A DNA stretch of 64,000 nt from Plectrocnemia conspersa. Lineage: Eukaryota > Arthropoda > Insecta > Trichoptera > Polycentropodidae. The translations under genes were made by a program, and so were the position numbers. Shown one piece after another: positions 25,701 through 37,839 of this stretch (position 1 is the first letter of the stretch; every line of letters starts with the position of its first letter). The stretch spans positions 248,001 to 312,000 of the forward strand of contig VTFK01000220.1 of NCBI GenBank assembly GCA_009617715.1, given 5' to 3'. The notes beneath the pieces are model-generated. The model made no database searches. It had not been told where the DNA came from and saw only the letters and a program-made list of their open reading frames with translations.

Positions 25701-26340
25701 TTTTTTAAATTTAATGTTTATTATTGTGTGTATAATGTCGATCCTGACGCATTAGGAATACCTATTGAGTTATGATTTGCAATAAAAAAATTCGTATCAC
25801 ATATATTGTAGCATTTATCAAAATTTCACGAGAAAATCGAGAAATGAAAATGAAAATTTATTATTTCTTGCAAAAATAAAAACAACGAGAAATCAGAATG
25901 GTTGCTGTTAAGGATTTAACATACGATTTAATGCAAGTACTATCGCAACAAAGTTAATCGTTAACGACTTCCGCCCTTATTATTTTTATTTTGAACGGAA
26001 TATAAATCAGATATTGCGCAATAATAACAATAGCCATGTTTTGAATACTGATTTTAGTAATGCAATTTTAATAAGACATTAAATCTGGAATTTTCAGATA
26101 TCTTTAACGATATTTCCCGGGATTTGAAACTAAACAATTTTCGAACTTCAAAAAGAATCTTTATACCGCGCACCATATAAGTTATCGTGCAGCGAGTATA
26201 GATTAGAGGCTTCACATAGAAAATTCCTTTTAAGCGGAACTCGCTTAATATAAGATAAGCGTATGTAAAATTATTCAGTGAGTCGAGCAATTTGAAACGA
26301 GTCAAAGATTTATACATGCGCAGTACAATCGCGGCGCTAA
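25701..26340. other. AT-rich background, slightly mixed after 26090
   Basis: An 87-codon minus frame at 26054-26317 has no recognisable motif and is probably chance. Nothing else recognised. Confidence 0.4.
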
Positions 26341-26760
26341 AATAATTAAATAATAATTCAGTCGGACAATTAAATTCGGCAGGTGGTTAGGTAGGGGGCT
26401 GGGGGTGCTCTGGAGCGACGGTCTAAGCATCGAGCAGGCTTTTGCTTAAGAAGTTGACTATTGTGAAGTTCCGATTGTTCCGCGGAGTAGGCAGCGTTGT
26501 CGGAGCAGGTGGTAGTGGGTGGTTTTCCGCGAAGACAGAGAAAACAATCTGCATTTTACACGGCCAGCTGTTTCTCGGCGGCACCTGGAGGTATTGGTAG
26601 GAGGAGGGAGACATTGTAGGAGTGGGGCGAGATTAAACAATGCCCCAAGATTCGCTCTAAATTAACATACGCAATCTGGAACCGCGGGAGTCTCAACTAT
26701 GGCAACTATTCCCATAACTCTGAGTTTCGCGTTTCAGAGTGGTGTGAGAGGTATTTAAAA
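26341..26760. promoter_or_regulatory. G-rich island, candidate regulatory DNA
   Basis: The plus strand is strongly purine- and G-rich from 26385 to about 26635, with GGTAGGGGGCTGGGGGTG near 26391, many GGTGG/GGAGG words and several CG sites. A second mixed block follows to 26750. Two overlapping minus-strand frames here are proline/serine-rich by-products of the G-rich strand and show no domain. Candidate enhancer, promoter or unstable G-rich element. Confidence 0.4.
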
Positions 26761-26879
26761 ATAATATAAAATATTAAAATAAAGTAACTAATTATGATCA
26801 AAATAAATTAAACCAGTCACTTCAATAACTGAAAAATAATGAATATGTCCATCAAAAAACAATTTTATTTATTAAATAT

Positions 26880-27185
26880 AATAATGACTAGAACACATTG
26901 CACCCACCAACTGTGAGTACCTGAATGAGAATAAGTGGTTAAAAAGTTGGATATTTATGCTTTTTAAATAGCTGTCAAATACTCTTTTTCTTGTTGGCCG
27001 CAATTCATTCAATAGCTGGTTATTATATGATGCACAAAAACGAACTTTTTCAAAATCTTCAGATTATGTGTATTCCGTGTTAGCAGCTATATATTAAATA
27101 ATTAATTTCTTAAGTAAGAATTTTTTGGGAAATAAAAATGGATAACATTTATTTTTCCTCATATAATGGTATTTGAAAAACATTT
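26880..27185 (+). repeat. Dispersed repeat R4, copy a
   Basis: Aligns collinearly with 44375-44680. Shared words include ATGRCTAGA, CTGAATGAGAAT or TTGAATGAGAAT, a TCARATACT word followed by TTCTT, GCTGRTWATTA, and TTTGTGGGAAATAA or TTTTTGGGAAATAA. Copy b is followed by a hAT-like end, so both may be pieces of one hAT family. No intact frame. Confidence 0.6.
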
Positions 27186-27540
27186 CTTAAGCCTTGTTAA
27201 TTAAAATCTAATCGGTTTCATTATTTTTCAACCAGAGGTTACACCGTAGCCTCGAGTTTCTCAAACAAATCTCAACATCTTTGAGGCATTTTTGCATATA
27301 TATATATATATGTATATTCTATATGCTGACAGAATAACTTCGATTAGCTTTGTGAAACACTAATCTAGTGTTAATTATTATATGTATTAATAAAATTTAT
27401 ACTAGTCAAATAAACTTTATTTATGATTGTATGTATGTATATAAAAAAGTCGTCACCCATCGCAACTCATAACCATTTAAATACATAACCATGACTAATT
27501 ATAACTAGTGTTTCTTTGAATGCTAGTAAAGAAAAGCAAC
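27186..27540. other. AT-rich background
   Basis: A short (TA)n run near 27296-27311; otherwise nothing recognised. Confidence 0.5.
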
Positions 27541-27840
27541 ACAACAAACAACACTATATCTAATTCGATCGGACCGTGGCACTCGTAACTCGAAGATGTC
27601 GCGCCGCAAGCGGAAACAATAAAATTCAGTATTAAATGAAGAAATAAAATAAGGGTCTCTCCTCTCTACTCGGAGGACCGAAAAGGATACTCTTTTTTTC
27701 TTCTTCTTCTTCTCCAGTCTTCACGACGCAATGAAACCCGATAGGAAATTTCTTGGAGTAAATTAATGAGACCCTCAGCGCCTGTGTCGGCACCTCTTGG
27801 CCGCACCTATGCAACGGAAAAAACCGGATACTGGTGTTTT
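27541..27840. promoter_or_regulatory. Mixed island with CT-rich run
   Basis: A block of CG-containing sequence with a (TTC)n/CT-rich run near 27688-27710. A tiny frame at 27596-27622 encodes MSRRKRKQ and then stops. Its first five residues recall the N-terminal repression motif of SALL/BCL11-type zinc-finger proteins, but no splice donor follows in frame. Treated here as non-coding. Confidence 0.3.
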
Positions 27841-30160
27841 TTATTCATTTTTTTATTGTTGTTTAAATAAACGTAAATTAAAAGTGATGGTTTGTTCGGT
27901 TAGGTCAAGGATATTCAACCTTTTCAGAAGCTTTTATTTTAAATATCTAATAAAAATATTAGCATTAAATTTTACTCTAAATAAGGAAACATTGTTTTTT
28001 TTAACAATAAAAAAATTTAAGTAAGACCTTTTTATATTATATCTTTATTTAAATAATATTTGCTATAAGCTGCAATTTATTAGAAAATAAAAATATGAAA
28101 TAAAACATAAGGAAAAAAGGCAATTGGAAGGTTTTTCCCTATTTCGTAAATATAATAAATTGTATTTTATTTATAATATATTTAATTAAAAACTTTTATA
28201 AAAAATTAACATTAAAATTAGACTGTACAGACGCATTTTTAATTTAAAACAATAATAAGTTAAATAAGCATAAATAAAAATTGCATCTAAATTATTCCAA
28301 ATTTAAGCATTAAAAGTTGTAAGAATAAATGTATAATAATAATAATGTTATAAGCTAAGCGAATAAAATTTGTACGCTTACTTTTTATACTACAAATGAA
28401 AGAATCTAAATGCCACAAATATCTGTATATTGGGTTAAAATAAATATGTAAAATATATTTATGCTTCTTTTATTTTATATAATTGTAATAATAATTTTTA
28501 TAATCCATTACACACATCACCAATCACTGTATTAAATTTTTAATTTTAAGTTACCAATTGCACTTGAATTTTTACATTAGATGAATTAACTAATAAAAAT
28601 TTCAATTTAAATAGAAAAAAAATTGCAATGAGAGACCAAAATAAATATTTCTTTATTAGCAAAAAGATTAAAACATATTTTTTTTCATAACCACATAATT
28701 TTTTTTATTATGTAATGAAATTATGAAAAGCACAATTTTAAAAACGTAAAAAATAATTTTACACCGCAGCGAAATGGATTTATTTTACAAGGTGTGTTAA
28801 ATATTATTTTGAATATAAATCTAATTTTATAATTATTATTATTATTACTTTATGATTATCCAAAAATAGTTTTATTAGAAAAATTGGATTAAATTATTAA
28901 AAATAATTTATATTGAATATGAACGAAATTAATATAATTATTAACATTACCATTAATAATTGTAAATATTATACATATTATTCATTTTACTTAGACTGAA
29001 ATCGACAGATGGCACTTTTATTAATTGTAAAAAAAATGTATCCACAAAGGGAGGCCGTTAAAAAATTCGATGTCCTGCTGAGGATCACGAACAAAACTGT
29101 AGATACTCTTTGATTAACGAGTTATGAATACAAATATTCACTGTAACGTCGCGTTTATTATTATTAATGTTATTATACATCAGATTTATCGTCCGTATAT
29201 TTGTGTTATTAATTAAACAAATTGGAATTATAACAAAGAAATACATAAATATTTGTGTAAGAATGTTTAAGGTATTAAAAAAAGCACCAGATTTTTAGGA
29301 AGAGCATTTTTTATATCAAATTTTCTGAATAGTTGATTTAATGTAACTTTAAAGCATAGATGCTATAATGACATTATTGTTGCAATTAGTAATACATTGC
29401 AAATCTTTCAATAACAATAATATGTATATATGGCGTAAAGACGAGAGAGTTAAAACATATAATATTTATGAAATAAATTTATAATTTATATAAATCACGC
29501 TTTTTGACAGAGGGGTTGTGTGCAGTAATTATATTATATATATATACATAAATAAATAGTTATCAGGAATTTGCTATGATTTTATTAAATTACCGCATAA
29601 AATATAAGCAAATAGTGTGTGCGCAGGCGTTTTCAAATGTCATTCGTTCGCATAGTCTAGAATTTGATTATGTATGTAAATGTTTTTTTTTCATATACAG
29701 TCGGACCACAAGTTTGGCATATAAAATCAACAGGGGGTAAACCGTTTAGTTTGTCGTTGAATACATTCATACGCTATTTTTTATCGTTGTTTTGTGTACA
29801 TAAAAGTTGAACGTCGAGAAGTGCGTGCCAAAAACAGCGAGTCTCTTTTTAATAAATCTGACGTATAAAAACAAATCCTGCATTATTTAAGCATGACTAG
29901 ATTTTGCTGAAATATATATTTATTACTTCAGACGTTGTTGAAGTTCCTTGCCTACTTTCGAAAATTCAATATGCTTATTAAAACAAATATTTTCTATTTT
30001 TTAAATAAGCTTTTGTGTTACAATTAATTGTTTCATGCAGATCTATTTAGCAATGAATTTAAGCAGGATTTTTTTTCACACAAAACAAATCTTGCTTTTT
30101 TACTACCTAAGCAAAAAAATTAAAAAATATAAGATGAATAAGTCGATAAGCATAATGTCT
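27841..30160. other. Long AT-rich stretch with one Tc1-end-like word
   Basis: Low complexity to about 29690. ACAGTCGGACCACAAGTTTGG near 29697 resembles a Tc1-type terminal repeat. It is followed by about 150 bp of mixed sequence containing CGTCGAGAAGTGCGTGCC, but no inverted partner was found. No coding frame. Confidence 0.4.
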
Positions 30161-30164
30161 ATCT

Positions 30165-30425
30165 TACTTGGGTATAGGACGCATGTCAGCACAATCTTTG
30201 GCCGAAACGTCTAAAGAATGTTTTTAGAACAAAAGGCTGATTCTAGATCGGAAATCGATTAGCCTATATGGCGTCGTTCATCTCATCCGAATGGCGTCAT
30301 TAGTGTATAACGAGCTGACATTAGTCACCGTAATGAATCGGACGACATTTGGCCAATAATCGGTATGCCGGAATCGAACGGGTGAAAGTTAAGACAAGGG
30401 CTGCGCGTGGTGGCAGTTATAAAAT
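30165..30425. promoter_or_regulatory. GC-richer island, candidate enhancer
   Basis: A sharply bounded 260-bp block with ATGGCGTC repeated (near 30268 and 30292), CATTTGGCCAATAATCGG near 30346 and GGCTGCGCGTGGTGGC near 30399. Frames are short on both strands. A B-box-like GTTCGATTCC on the minus strand near 30370 does not form a tRNA. Confidence 0.4.
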
Positions 30426-33400
30426 ATTATATAAAATATCAGTAATCAATTCAAAATTAAATAAAAATATTTTTGTGGCTTTTTTATTAAAAAAAATAAT
30501 TCGATAATTATGATTAAAAGTAAATTTTTTTATATATACAACTTTATAAAAAATACATTAGTTCAACATAAGTTAAAAAATTGTTTTTCCGTTATTTTAA
30601 AACAAATAAATTTATCAACCAAAACAGTTTTGTAACATCAAAATTTTAATTAGTCGGTTAAAGTTTAGTACTATATTTCTTACTGAAGCTCCACTTTTTG
30701 TTTCCCTAATGCGATTCTAAATTTATCTGTATTCTGTAAATAAAATTAATTTAAATCAAGAAGCAGGAAGTAATTTAATAAAATTATATTTATTTTTGTA
30801 ATCAACAAAAAAAATTAAATTATTGTAACCAATTCTTCTTGATTTCTAATATAGTGAATTTGTAAGCTTTGTTTAAATAGTTTTACACCTATAAATCTGT
30901 AATCTCTTAACTTCTAAATCTACTATTTAAAGAAAAAAAATTTAATACGTTTTAATTTAAATCATATGTCTCGATAGCCATTATTAAATTCGTACATATT
31001 TACTACAATATATATTAATGTTTTATTGATTACAATTACTCTGTAATTAATATCAATTACATAATAAATTTATTAAAAAAAAATTGTAGTCAACAATTTT
31101 TCATCAGTTCTATAAAATATAAAACACTAGATATATAGCTATTTAAAAAATATTACTTAGAAAAAATAACAGCATTGATGAATAACCATTTCAATAAATT
31201 ATACTTTGGAATTTAAAAAATTCCTATGTACAATATATGCACTATATATTAAAATAAAAATGTATAATGTTCTTGTTTTCTTTATCTATCATTTACTATT
31301 ATTTATTTTAACGATATGACTATACATTAATATTTCGATTAAAGAAAATAATAACAATTATACATCGGCTTAAATTTTCTAATAAAATATATTTTTATAA
31401 TAAAAGGTGTTTTAAATTACTAAAATACCAAGATTTGGATGCCTTAACCACACCCGAAATGGAGATATAAGAAAATTAATATGGGTGAAGAAATATTGTA
31501 AGAATGTGTGAATTTATATATTTATGTTCCTATGACAATCCGCAGATATAAAAGAGTAACCGATCTTTATAAATTAAAATATTTTAAGGAACACCTTCGT
31601 AAAATAACGATTTATCAAATTTTATAAATCTGTACTTTTTGCGAATTTTGTCGACTTTTAAACAATTTTTTTAACGTCGGAAATGATAAATTACCAAGTT
31701 TCTATCATAATTATTACTATATTTTGCGAAGCGTAACGTTCGCTCGTATCGCTTGACCATTAAATGTCGCATGTCCTGTATTACTGTCATGGTAGGAATT
31801 ATTATAAAAGGGTCACGTAAGACAACTTTAAAACAAAAAAATACACATGTAGTAGTTGTATGCGTCCAGACACAAACACTGAACAACATATTAAAAATAA
31901 AATATTTTAGCTTGTTTCATATGAAAATTAAATAAGTAAGGATTAAAAACTTAGATTAGGAAAGGCCCTAGACTATTCCACTTGTGAGACCCTTTCAAGC
32001 CTTCAATACTCAAGAATAAAGAAAATAATGAATGCGAATGGTAATTTAAACAACATATAGGACATATTTAATATAATTTATTATTATTATTATTAATAAA
32101 AGTAGTAGTAGTAATATTAAAATATATGGACATAAGATGTTATTATGGTTAAGAATTACGTGAATATATAATACCATTCTAATACCACTGTAGAAAGCTT
32201 TTTATCAATAACAATTTTTACAATGCTCATTTTTTTATAAATTAAAATTAAATTTTTTTTTTTTTAATCCTAATGTTAGTTTTAAACAACATTTGCATTG
32301 TTTGAGGTGTATTATTAAGATGATCATGACTAAATGGAAATGACAGTGTCACACATTGTAATCCAACCATATTTATTTTTTATTCAGATTAAATTAAGAC
32401 CATCGTAATGTAACAGGTTAGCCCAATGCATCACGATGGTCGTAAACAATATTTCTACTATTTAAATACACAAACAAATTATATATACATATTTAAAATA
32501 ATACACAAAAAATATTAAAATAAAATAAAAAATCTTAAAATATCAATTATGCTGTTTAAAAATAAGGATTAATAAATAAAGAACCAATAATCATTCAATA
32601 TATAAGTAGAGTATACTGCAAAATATTTTTTTCCTAATTTTCATATAAAAATCACTATCATTAATGCATAATTTTTAATTATTTTAAATCTTTTTAATTC
32701 CTTTCTCCTAAATTTCTAGTGGTCATTTAGCTGAAAAACAACCGTAAAATAATTTGATATAGGTTTGTGTGAGACAGAGTGCTTTCTGTAAGCTCTGTAG
32801 TTTTATATAAAGATGCAGTTCATCAGTCAATTTCAGGTCAAAATCTTCTGGATATGCTTTCATCAACAGTTCGACACCTTGCTAAAATGTTTGCTTTGTG
32901 AATGTTAGATTAGCACGAAATAAAAAAATCATATACACATCAACATTTTATATTGTTTTATAGTGAATTTAGTATTGAAATTAAAGATTTTATCCTAAAT
33001 CTATTCAATCTAACTTCTGTTTCATTATTATTTTTGATTATATAATAACAGTTTTTTAATTTCTTAAGCTATAAAAGATCCAGGTAGGTACAATTACGTC
33101 CTTAAATTCCGTTGCAATGAGTTATATAATTTCCTCATATATAGTTTTTGGCAAATAGGGAGCTCCCAGAAATTATATACTGATTGATATGCACGTATAA
33201 AAATTCATCTAATTCTGCTACTTGTATTAAAAGACCAAGAAAATTCTCGTTATTTATAGATTCAAATTGTTATGATTATACACTTCAGCCTAGTTAGCTG
33301 ATAGGTAAATTAATCATTTTTATACATTTAGACTTACTTTGTCGTAATACGATATTCAATAATTAGAGTAATATTAAAAAAGCATTTGACATATAAATAT

Positions 33401-33604
33401 TTTTTTAATTTGTAATTCATTTATTGTTAAATCATTGGCAAAGAAACATATTTAGTATTTATAAAATTGTAGGTAAGAAAATTGCCTTTTTTGAATCACT
33501 CAAAAAATAAGCCTAGTATATTTAATTTATATAATTTTTAATTCTCTTAAACTCTTCTTATACATTAATAGCTTAATACTATTTATGCATATAATTTTAA
33601 TTTA
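30426..33604. other. Long AT-rich stretch
   Basis: Over 3 kb with no gene, island or repeat recognised. Small (TTA)n/(GTA)n microsatellites lie near 32077-32115. A 72-codon minus frame at 31671-31889 lacks motifs. Confidence 0.5.
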
Positions 33605-33860
33605 AATACATTTGATCAAACACTGGTATTTAATCGTGTACCGGAAACGTTTTCATGTCGCCAAATCATAAATAAAATATTTCACGGTTCATATGGTAAT
33701 AATGAAAAAAATACAAATGTATATATCGTGTCGATATTATGTCGAATTCCTAAACACGATAAAGAACGGAAATAAAATTAAATAAAAAACAAACAGAAAT
33801 ACATAACGGACGATAGGACGAATTAATCCCGACTCGGTTGTAATAAATTGATGTATAATG
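33605..33860. promoter_or_regulatory. Weak mixed island
   Basis: Moderate enrichment of CG words (GTGTACCGGAAACG near 33635, TCCCGACTCGG near 33827) in AT-rich flanks. No frame. Lower confidence than the other islands. Confidence 0.25.
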
Positions 33861-34287
33861 AAAAAAATATGCGCTCGTGTACGCTTCTCAATCTTTAAAA
33901 TAAATAAATGTATTTTTTGATATTTTATGTTTCGATTCTAAACGACTTGAATATTACTTAGTTTTTGTTTTGTGAAAATCATATAACATACCGATTTAAT
34001 AAGAAATACATCGGTTCAAATCTCATATATGACATAGATATAGCAATGAATCGCTTTTTTTAATTTATGCAGATTTTCAAGAAAGTAGAGAAGTAAAAAA
34101 TTTTTTTAATAAAGTATAGTTTATTTTGGATTCCCTTGACCTGCAGAAGGATCTTATTTTTTTTGAAATTGGGCTTTTGATAACCCATTGCTTTTCAGTG
34201 TCATGGAATGTTACACAATTTCATTTTTAATGACCTTGTTGCCGACGGAATACTCCTAGCATCAATTTAATATAAAATATGTATTTT

Positions 34288-34388
<101 letters not shown>

Positions 34389-34435
34389 ATTTGTATCACT
34401 ATATACTTTAAAATAATATTTTAATAATTTTTGAA

Positions 34436-34670
34436 ATGTTTTAATTGCATTTTTAAATAATATATCATACGTGTAATATTGTTATCGACCTCTATTAAGC
34501 TTGCCACAGTATACCGATACGCTGCAGTTTACCGATAATAACCGTTATTGCATTGCAGGTAGAAACAAAAACAACACACAATCGTATTTTCGTTCGACGT
34601 ATACGTCTTTCTTTTTGTAATTAGGCTCGAGCTCGTAAAACTTGGAAGCTGTGGCGTATACTGCTGTAAA
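34436..34670 (+). repeat. Dispersed repeat R3, copy a
   Basis: Aligns with 38141-38365 in the same orientation. The best block is GTAGAAACAAAAACAACACA, continuing as CAATCGTATTTT, then CGACGTATACG, shared almost exactly. About 20 bp near 34500-34525 are absent from copy b. An inverted hAT-type end lies downstream at 35037-35051, so R3 may be internal sequence of a non-autonomous hAT family. Confidence 0.75.
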
Positions 34671-35036
34671 GGTTAGCACAAGAACATTTTTTTCTAGTAA
34701 TGACTGTCACTCTGAAACACAATGAAAGAGAAGTAATAAAAATGCTGCGTTTATTAATTTACACATATTTTTGTTGTAACTAATTTCTTTGTTTTTTATT
34801 GTGAATAATAAAATATGTGTTATGATTTGATTCTTAAATAATAATACTATTTAAAAAAAATGTATTTAAATATACATAGAAATTAAATGTATGTAATTAA
34901 CATTGCCTTACAACCCTCTGCATGCAAAATTATTCGATCCTCATTGTTAGATAAATAACTTGCTAGCAGTATTAATATGTAGCATTGTTGTTTATTTTTT
35001 TTATTAATAAATAATTTTAATATTCAATACATCTTG

Positions 35037-35100
35037 CTTTGGGAACCACTGGAAAACGATTGGCCGCGTGCTGACCACGGTCCAAGCCAGGAGGGGGTCT
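35037..35100 (-). mobile_element. hAT-like terminal repeat, inverted
   Basis: CTTTGGGAACCACTG at 35037-35051 is the reverse complement of CAGTGGTTCCCAAAG, a hAT-type terminus. GGAGGGGGTCTCATAATGT near 35090 resembles GAGGGGGTCTCAATATAGT near 56090. The element's other end is not identified with certainty. Confidence 0.4.
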
Positions 35101-35628
35101 CATAATGTTAAACACATTGAAAAGGTAAAACCAACAATAGTCAACCAACTTATTATTCTCAACATTTTGTTTATTGCACGCGTGTTAATATATTTGTCGC
35201 TCAATAACATTCAATGTGGTTCTTTCATTGTGCAACTTTCACAATCAAAGCTGAAAACACGTTCTTGACGTGTGGTCTTAATTATTATTACAAGGGGTTA
35301 ACTCAAAAGCAAACTTTATCATTATTTTTAATTCTGAATTTTTTTATTTGTAAATATATGTGAAATGTGTATTTAATTAATAGGTTTACAACATATTAAC
35401 ATAAATTAAATAAAATTTGATGCGTTCCTTTTTTAATTTATATTTTTAATTCAATGCAGTATGCAAAATTATGTCTTTAGATATAATTAGCTCAGATTAT
35501 GTATTGTCTCGCAATTACAATTAAATTAAAATTAAAATCACTATAGTTGATTCAAAATAGTGCTATAAAAAATTGGCAAATTTGTCTTTAGATGCTTACC
35601 AAAAAGAAATATATATAACACTTAAATT
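35101..35628. other. AT-rich background
   Basis: Nothing recognised; it may include unreadable upstream parts of the LINE that becomes legible at 35629. Confidence 0.4.
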
Positions 35629-35919
35629 TTGACTATAACTATTTTTCCAAAATATGAATTAATAATAACAAAAAAAATATTAGAGAGAAAATCGATTATA
35701 AATACTGAATTTAAATTTAGAAAAAAGCTACATAATTATGAAATAAGATCTGTCGATGATTTACACATCCCACAAGCATTTTCTGTGAATTCTTTAAAAT
35801 ATATTGCATTTAAAATAATTAACGATTTACCAAAAGCAACTATAAAAAATTGCAAAAAAAATATTAAACTTGAATCAAATAAAGTTGAATTATTAAATAA
35901 TACATATATCGCTATATAA
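35629..35919 (+). pseudogene. LINE ORF2 C-terminal fragment
   Basis: A 96-codon frame reads KLHNYEIRSVDDLHIP near residues 33-48, then NSLKYIAFKIINDLP, then K.....IKNCKKNIK to a stop. The order 'HNY.TR...D...P', '...Y....K..NDLP', 'IKN...FK..' is the C-terminal tail of jockey/CR1-type LINE ORF2 proteins, after the reverse transcriptase. No upstream palm motif is in frame, so it is truncated at the 5' side as LINEs usually are. It is the least damaged LINE piece in the window. Confidence 0.65.
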
Positions 35920-36104
35920 TATAAACGTTATTTGTATTCTCATTTAATATGCTTTTTATTTGATTTTTTTAAATTAAATAATAAATATCTTTATTATATA
36001 TAATTTTACATAAATAAAAAAATATTTTAAATTTCTAGCAAAGAGTTCAAATATGTCTTAAAAACTTTCGTACATGAGATTACGATATCAATAGTCCTGA
36101 ATGT

Positions 36105-36696
36105 TGGAGAGCAGCACAGATAGACGATAATGTCCTGGCTGCAGAAATAGCAGCAAATCCTACTCAAACTATACATCAGCTAGCCAAAAAACATTGTAGA
36201 CATATTGAGAATGCTTAGAGACGAAATAACGAAAATAAAAAACGAATCCGCATAAAAAGGAGCGAAGAAAAGTCGGCGCGTATCCGCATATCCCAAGAGC
36301 TTTTTGATCTTGTAGCTGAGTCGCCTTTTCTCGATTATTTGGTAACCGGAGATGAGAAATGGGTATTGTACGACACAATCGTCGTATAAGACAGTAGTTA
36401 TATAAAGGTCAAGTGGCAAAACCTATTTGGATGTCCGGGTTCACCGTAAAAAAGTTGTTTTATGTATTGTGATTGTTGTGTGGAAGGTTTTATCTCATTC
36501 ACTTTATTCTACAGACCTTGCACCTTTTGACTATTATTATTTTCAATCGATGCAACACTTTCTAAATATAAAAAAATTAAAATGCAGATAATCAGAATAT
36601 TTTGAATCAACGCCTCCAACATTTAATGCTAATGGAATTAAAACAATGACGGAGAGATTTGAAAAGGTTATATATTTAAAATTAACTTATGTTTAG
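36105..36696 (+). pseudogene. mariner transposase, decayed
   Basis: Legible parts in order: WRAAQIDDNVLAAEIAANPT and the following QTIHQLAKKH (second helix-turn-helix region) from 36105; SPFLDYLVTGDEKWVLYD near 36325-36378, containing the first catalytic aspartate in TGDEKW; STDLAPFDYYYFQSM near 36508-36555, the last catalytic aspartate region; then GIKTMTERFEKVIYLKLTYV before a stop at 36694-36696. The middle HDN catalytic motif is deleted, and there are several stops and frame changes. Terminal repeats are not legible. The copy cannot encode an active enzyme. Confidence 0.9.
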
Positions 36697-36762
36697 AATT
36701 AAAAAAATAAAAATAATATCTAAAGTGACTTTTCAGGATCACTCAACATAACAATTTACTAA

Positions 36763-36919
36763 TTGAGAACCAACATCGAAGCGTTTAAAAAATAAGATTA
36801 CTTTAGTAGACTTGCTAAATACTACACTATTTTGTATCTTAACTTTTTGAATATACATATATGTCCTAATTAAAATTTATACGGAAAACTTTGAGAACCA
36901 ACATCGAAGCGTTTAAAAA
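36763..36919. repeat. Pair of exact 29-bp direct repeats
   Basis: The word beginning TTGAGAACCAACATCGAAG occurs at 36763-36791 and again at 36891-36919, a period of 128 bp. The pair sits just past the mariner remnant. It could be a long target duplication, a recombination footprint or a tandem duplication missing its third part. Confidence 0.9.
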
Positions 36920-36929
36920 CGTGTGCTGG

Positions 36930-37560
36930 ACATTGTGAAAAATAGTAGTTTCTCACGGAAGATCGTGCCATTGTAGTCGAGATCTTGGCACCACGCTGCG
37001 ACTACAAGATGGCCCAACATCACAACATGACATAATTCTGTCTTGTCTTCCACACACACTATGAATGTTTTTTTTTACCTAAGGACATTCTGAATCTTTA
37101 CCCCCACCACCGTAGACTTCCCGGGGTCTTTTACGATCAGGTTTAAAATTTTATCAACACCCCTGTGATCGTGTTCGGAGCTTGTCTAGACCGAGCCGAG
37201 AACACACCGGTGTGTCCTAGGCGCAGCACACTCTATTGAGTCATTTGTAAAGGCATATTTCATTTCGTGTGTCATATTTTTTACTTTGGTGCCGTCAAAC
37301 GTTTATTTTAATTACGACACAGTTACAAGATGCCCAACATGTGCCATTCGTAGAGATGGAATTTTTCGATAACGCAGCGTATTTATGACGGGCGCGCGCG
37401 TGTTTTATTGATTTTTTTAACGTTTTGCACTCTAGACGGGTGTATAAGTTAATGGAATACCTTGGCGATGACAACAAATCATCGATTTTAGAGAGTGATC
37501 ATAAACATGCTCGATTTTGCTGGTAGATTTGAAACCGAGTCGAATTTAAAAATGTTTCAT
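36930..37560. promoter_or_regulatory. Long GC-richer island with posterior-Hox/Caudal-type words
   Basis: Over 600 bp of mixed composition. TTTTACGA at 37129-37136, AATTACGAC at 37310-37318 and TTTATGAC at 37382-37389 fit the TTTAYGAC-type site class. GCGCGCGCG lies at about 37393. A CCCGGGG word adjoins the first site. The 60-codon minus frame at 37295-37477 has no domain. Best read as a candidate enhancer; motif matches alone are weak evidence. Confidence 0.4.
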
Positions 37561-37839
37561 ACTATCATGAACATCAACTTCACGTTCGTGAAGTCTAGAA
37601 CCGATTAAAAACATGTCTATTATTATGCATTCTATATTATTTATATAGACATTTAAATGAAGTGCGTATCCATAAGCCATAAAAAAATATTGGTACCGTG
37701 TCAGATTATATTTTGGCCACCCTTTGAAAACTAAACAATAAAATTCATTTGAAGGTAAAGGCAGATAAAAATACTAAAACAACGAATACTGCACTACTTT
37801 TTAAGGAATAATAAAACAGAAACACTTTACTCTTTAAAG

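Noticed and set aside
26423..26640. Two proline/serine-rich minus frames.
   Set aside because: By-products of the G-rich plus strand, overlapping in different frames.
29697..29870. Complete Tc1-type MITE.
   Set aside because: Only one terminus-like word was found; the inverted partner is missing.
30360..30390. B-box-like GTTCGATTCC on the minus strand.
   Set aside because: No A box at the right distance and the T-arm does not pair; not a tRNA or SINE head.
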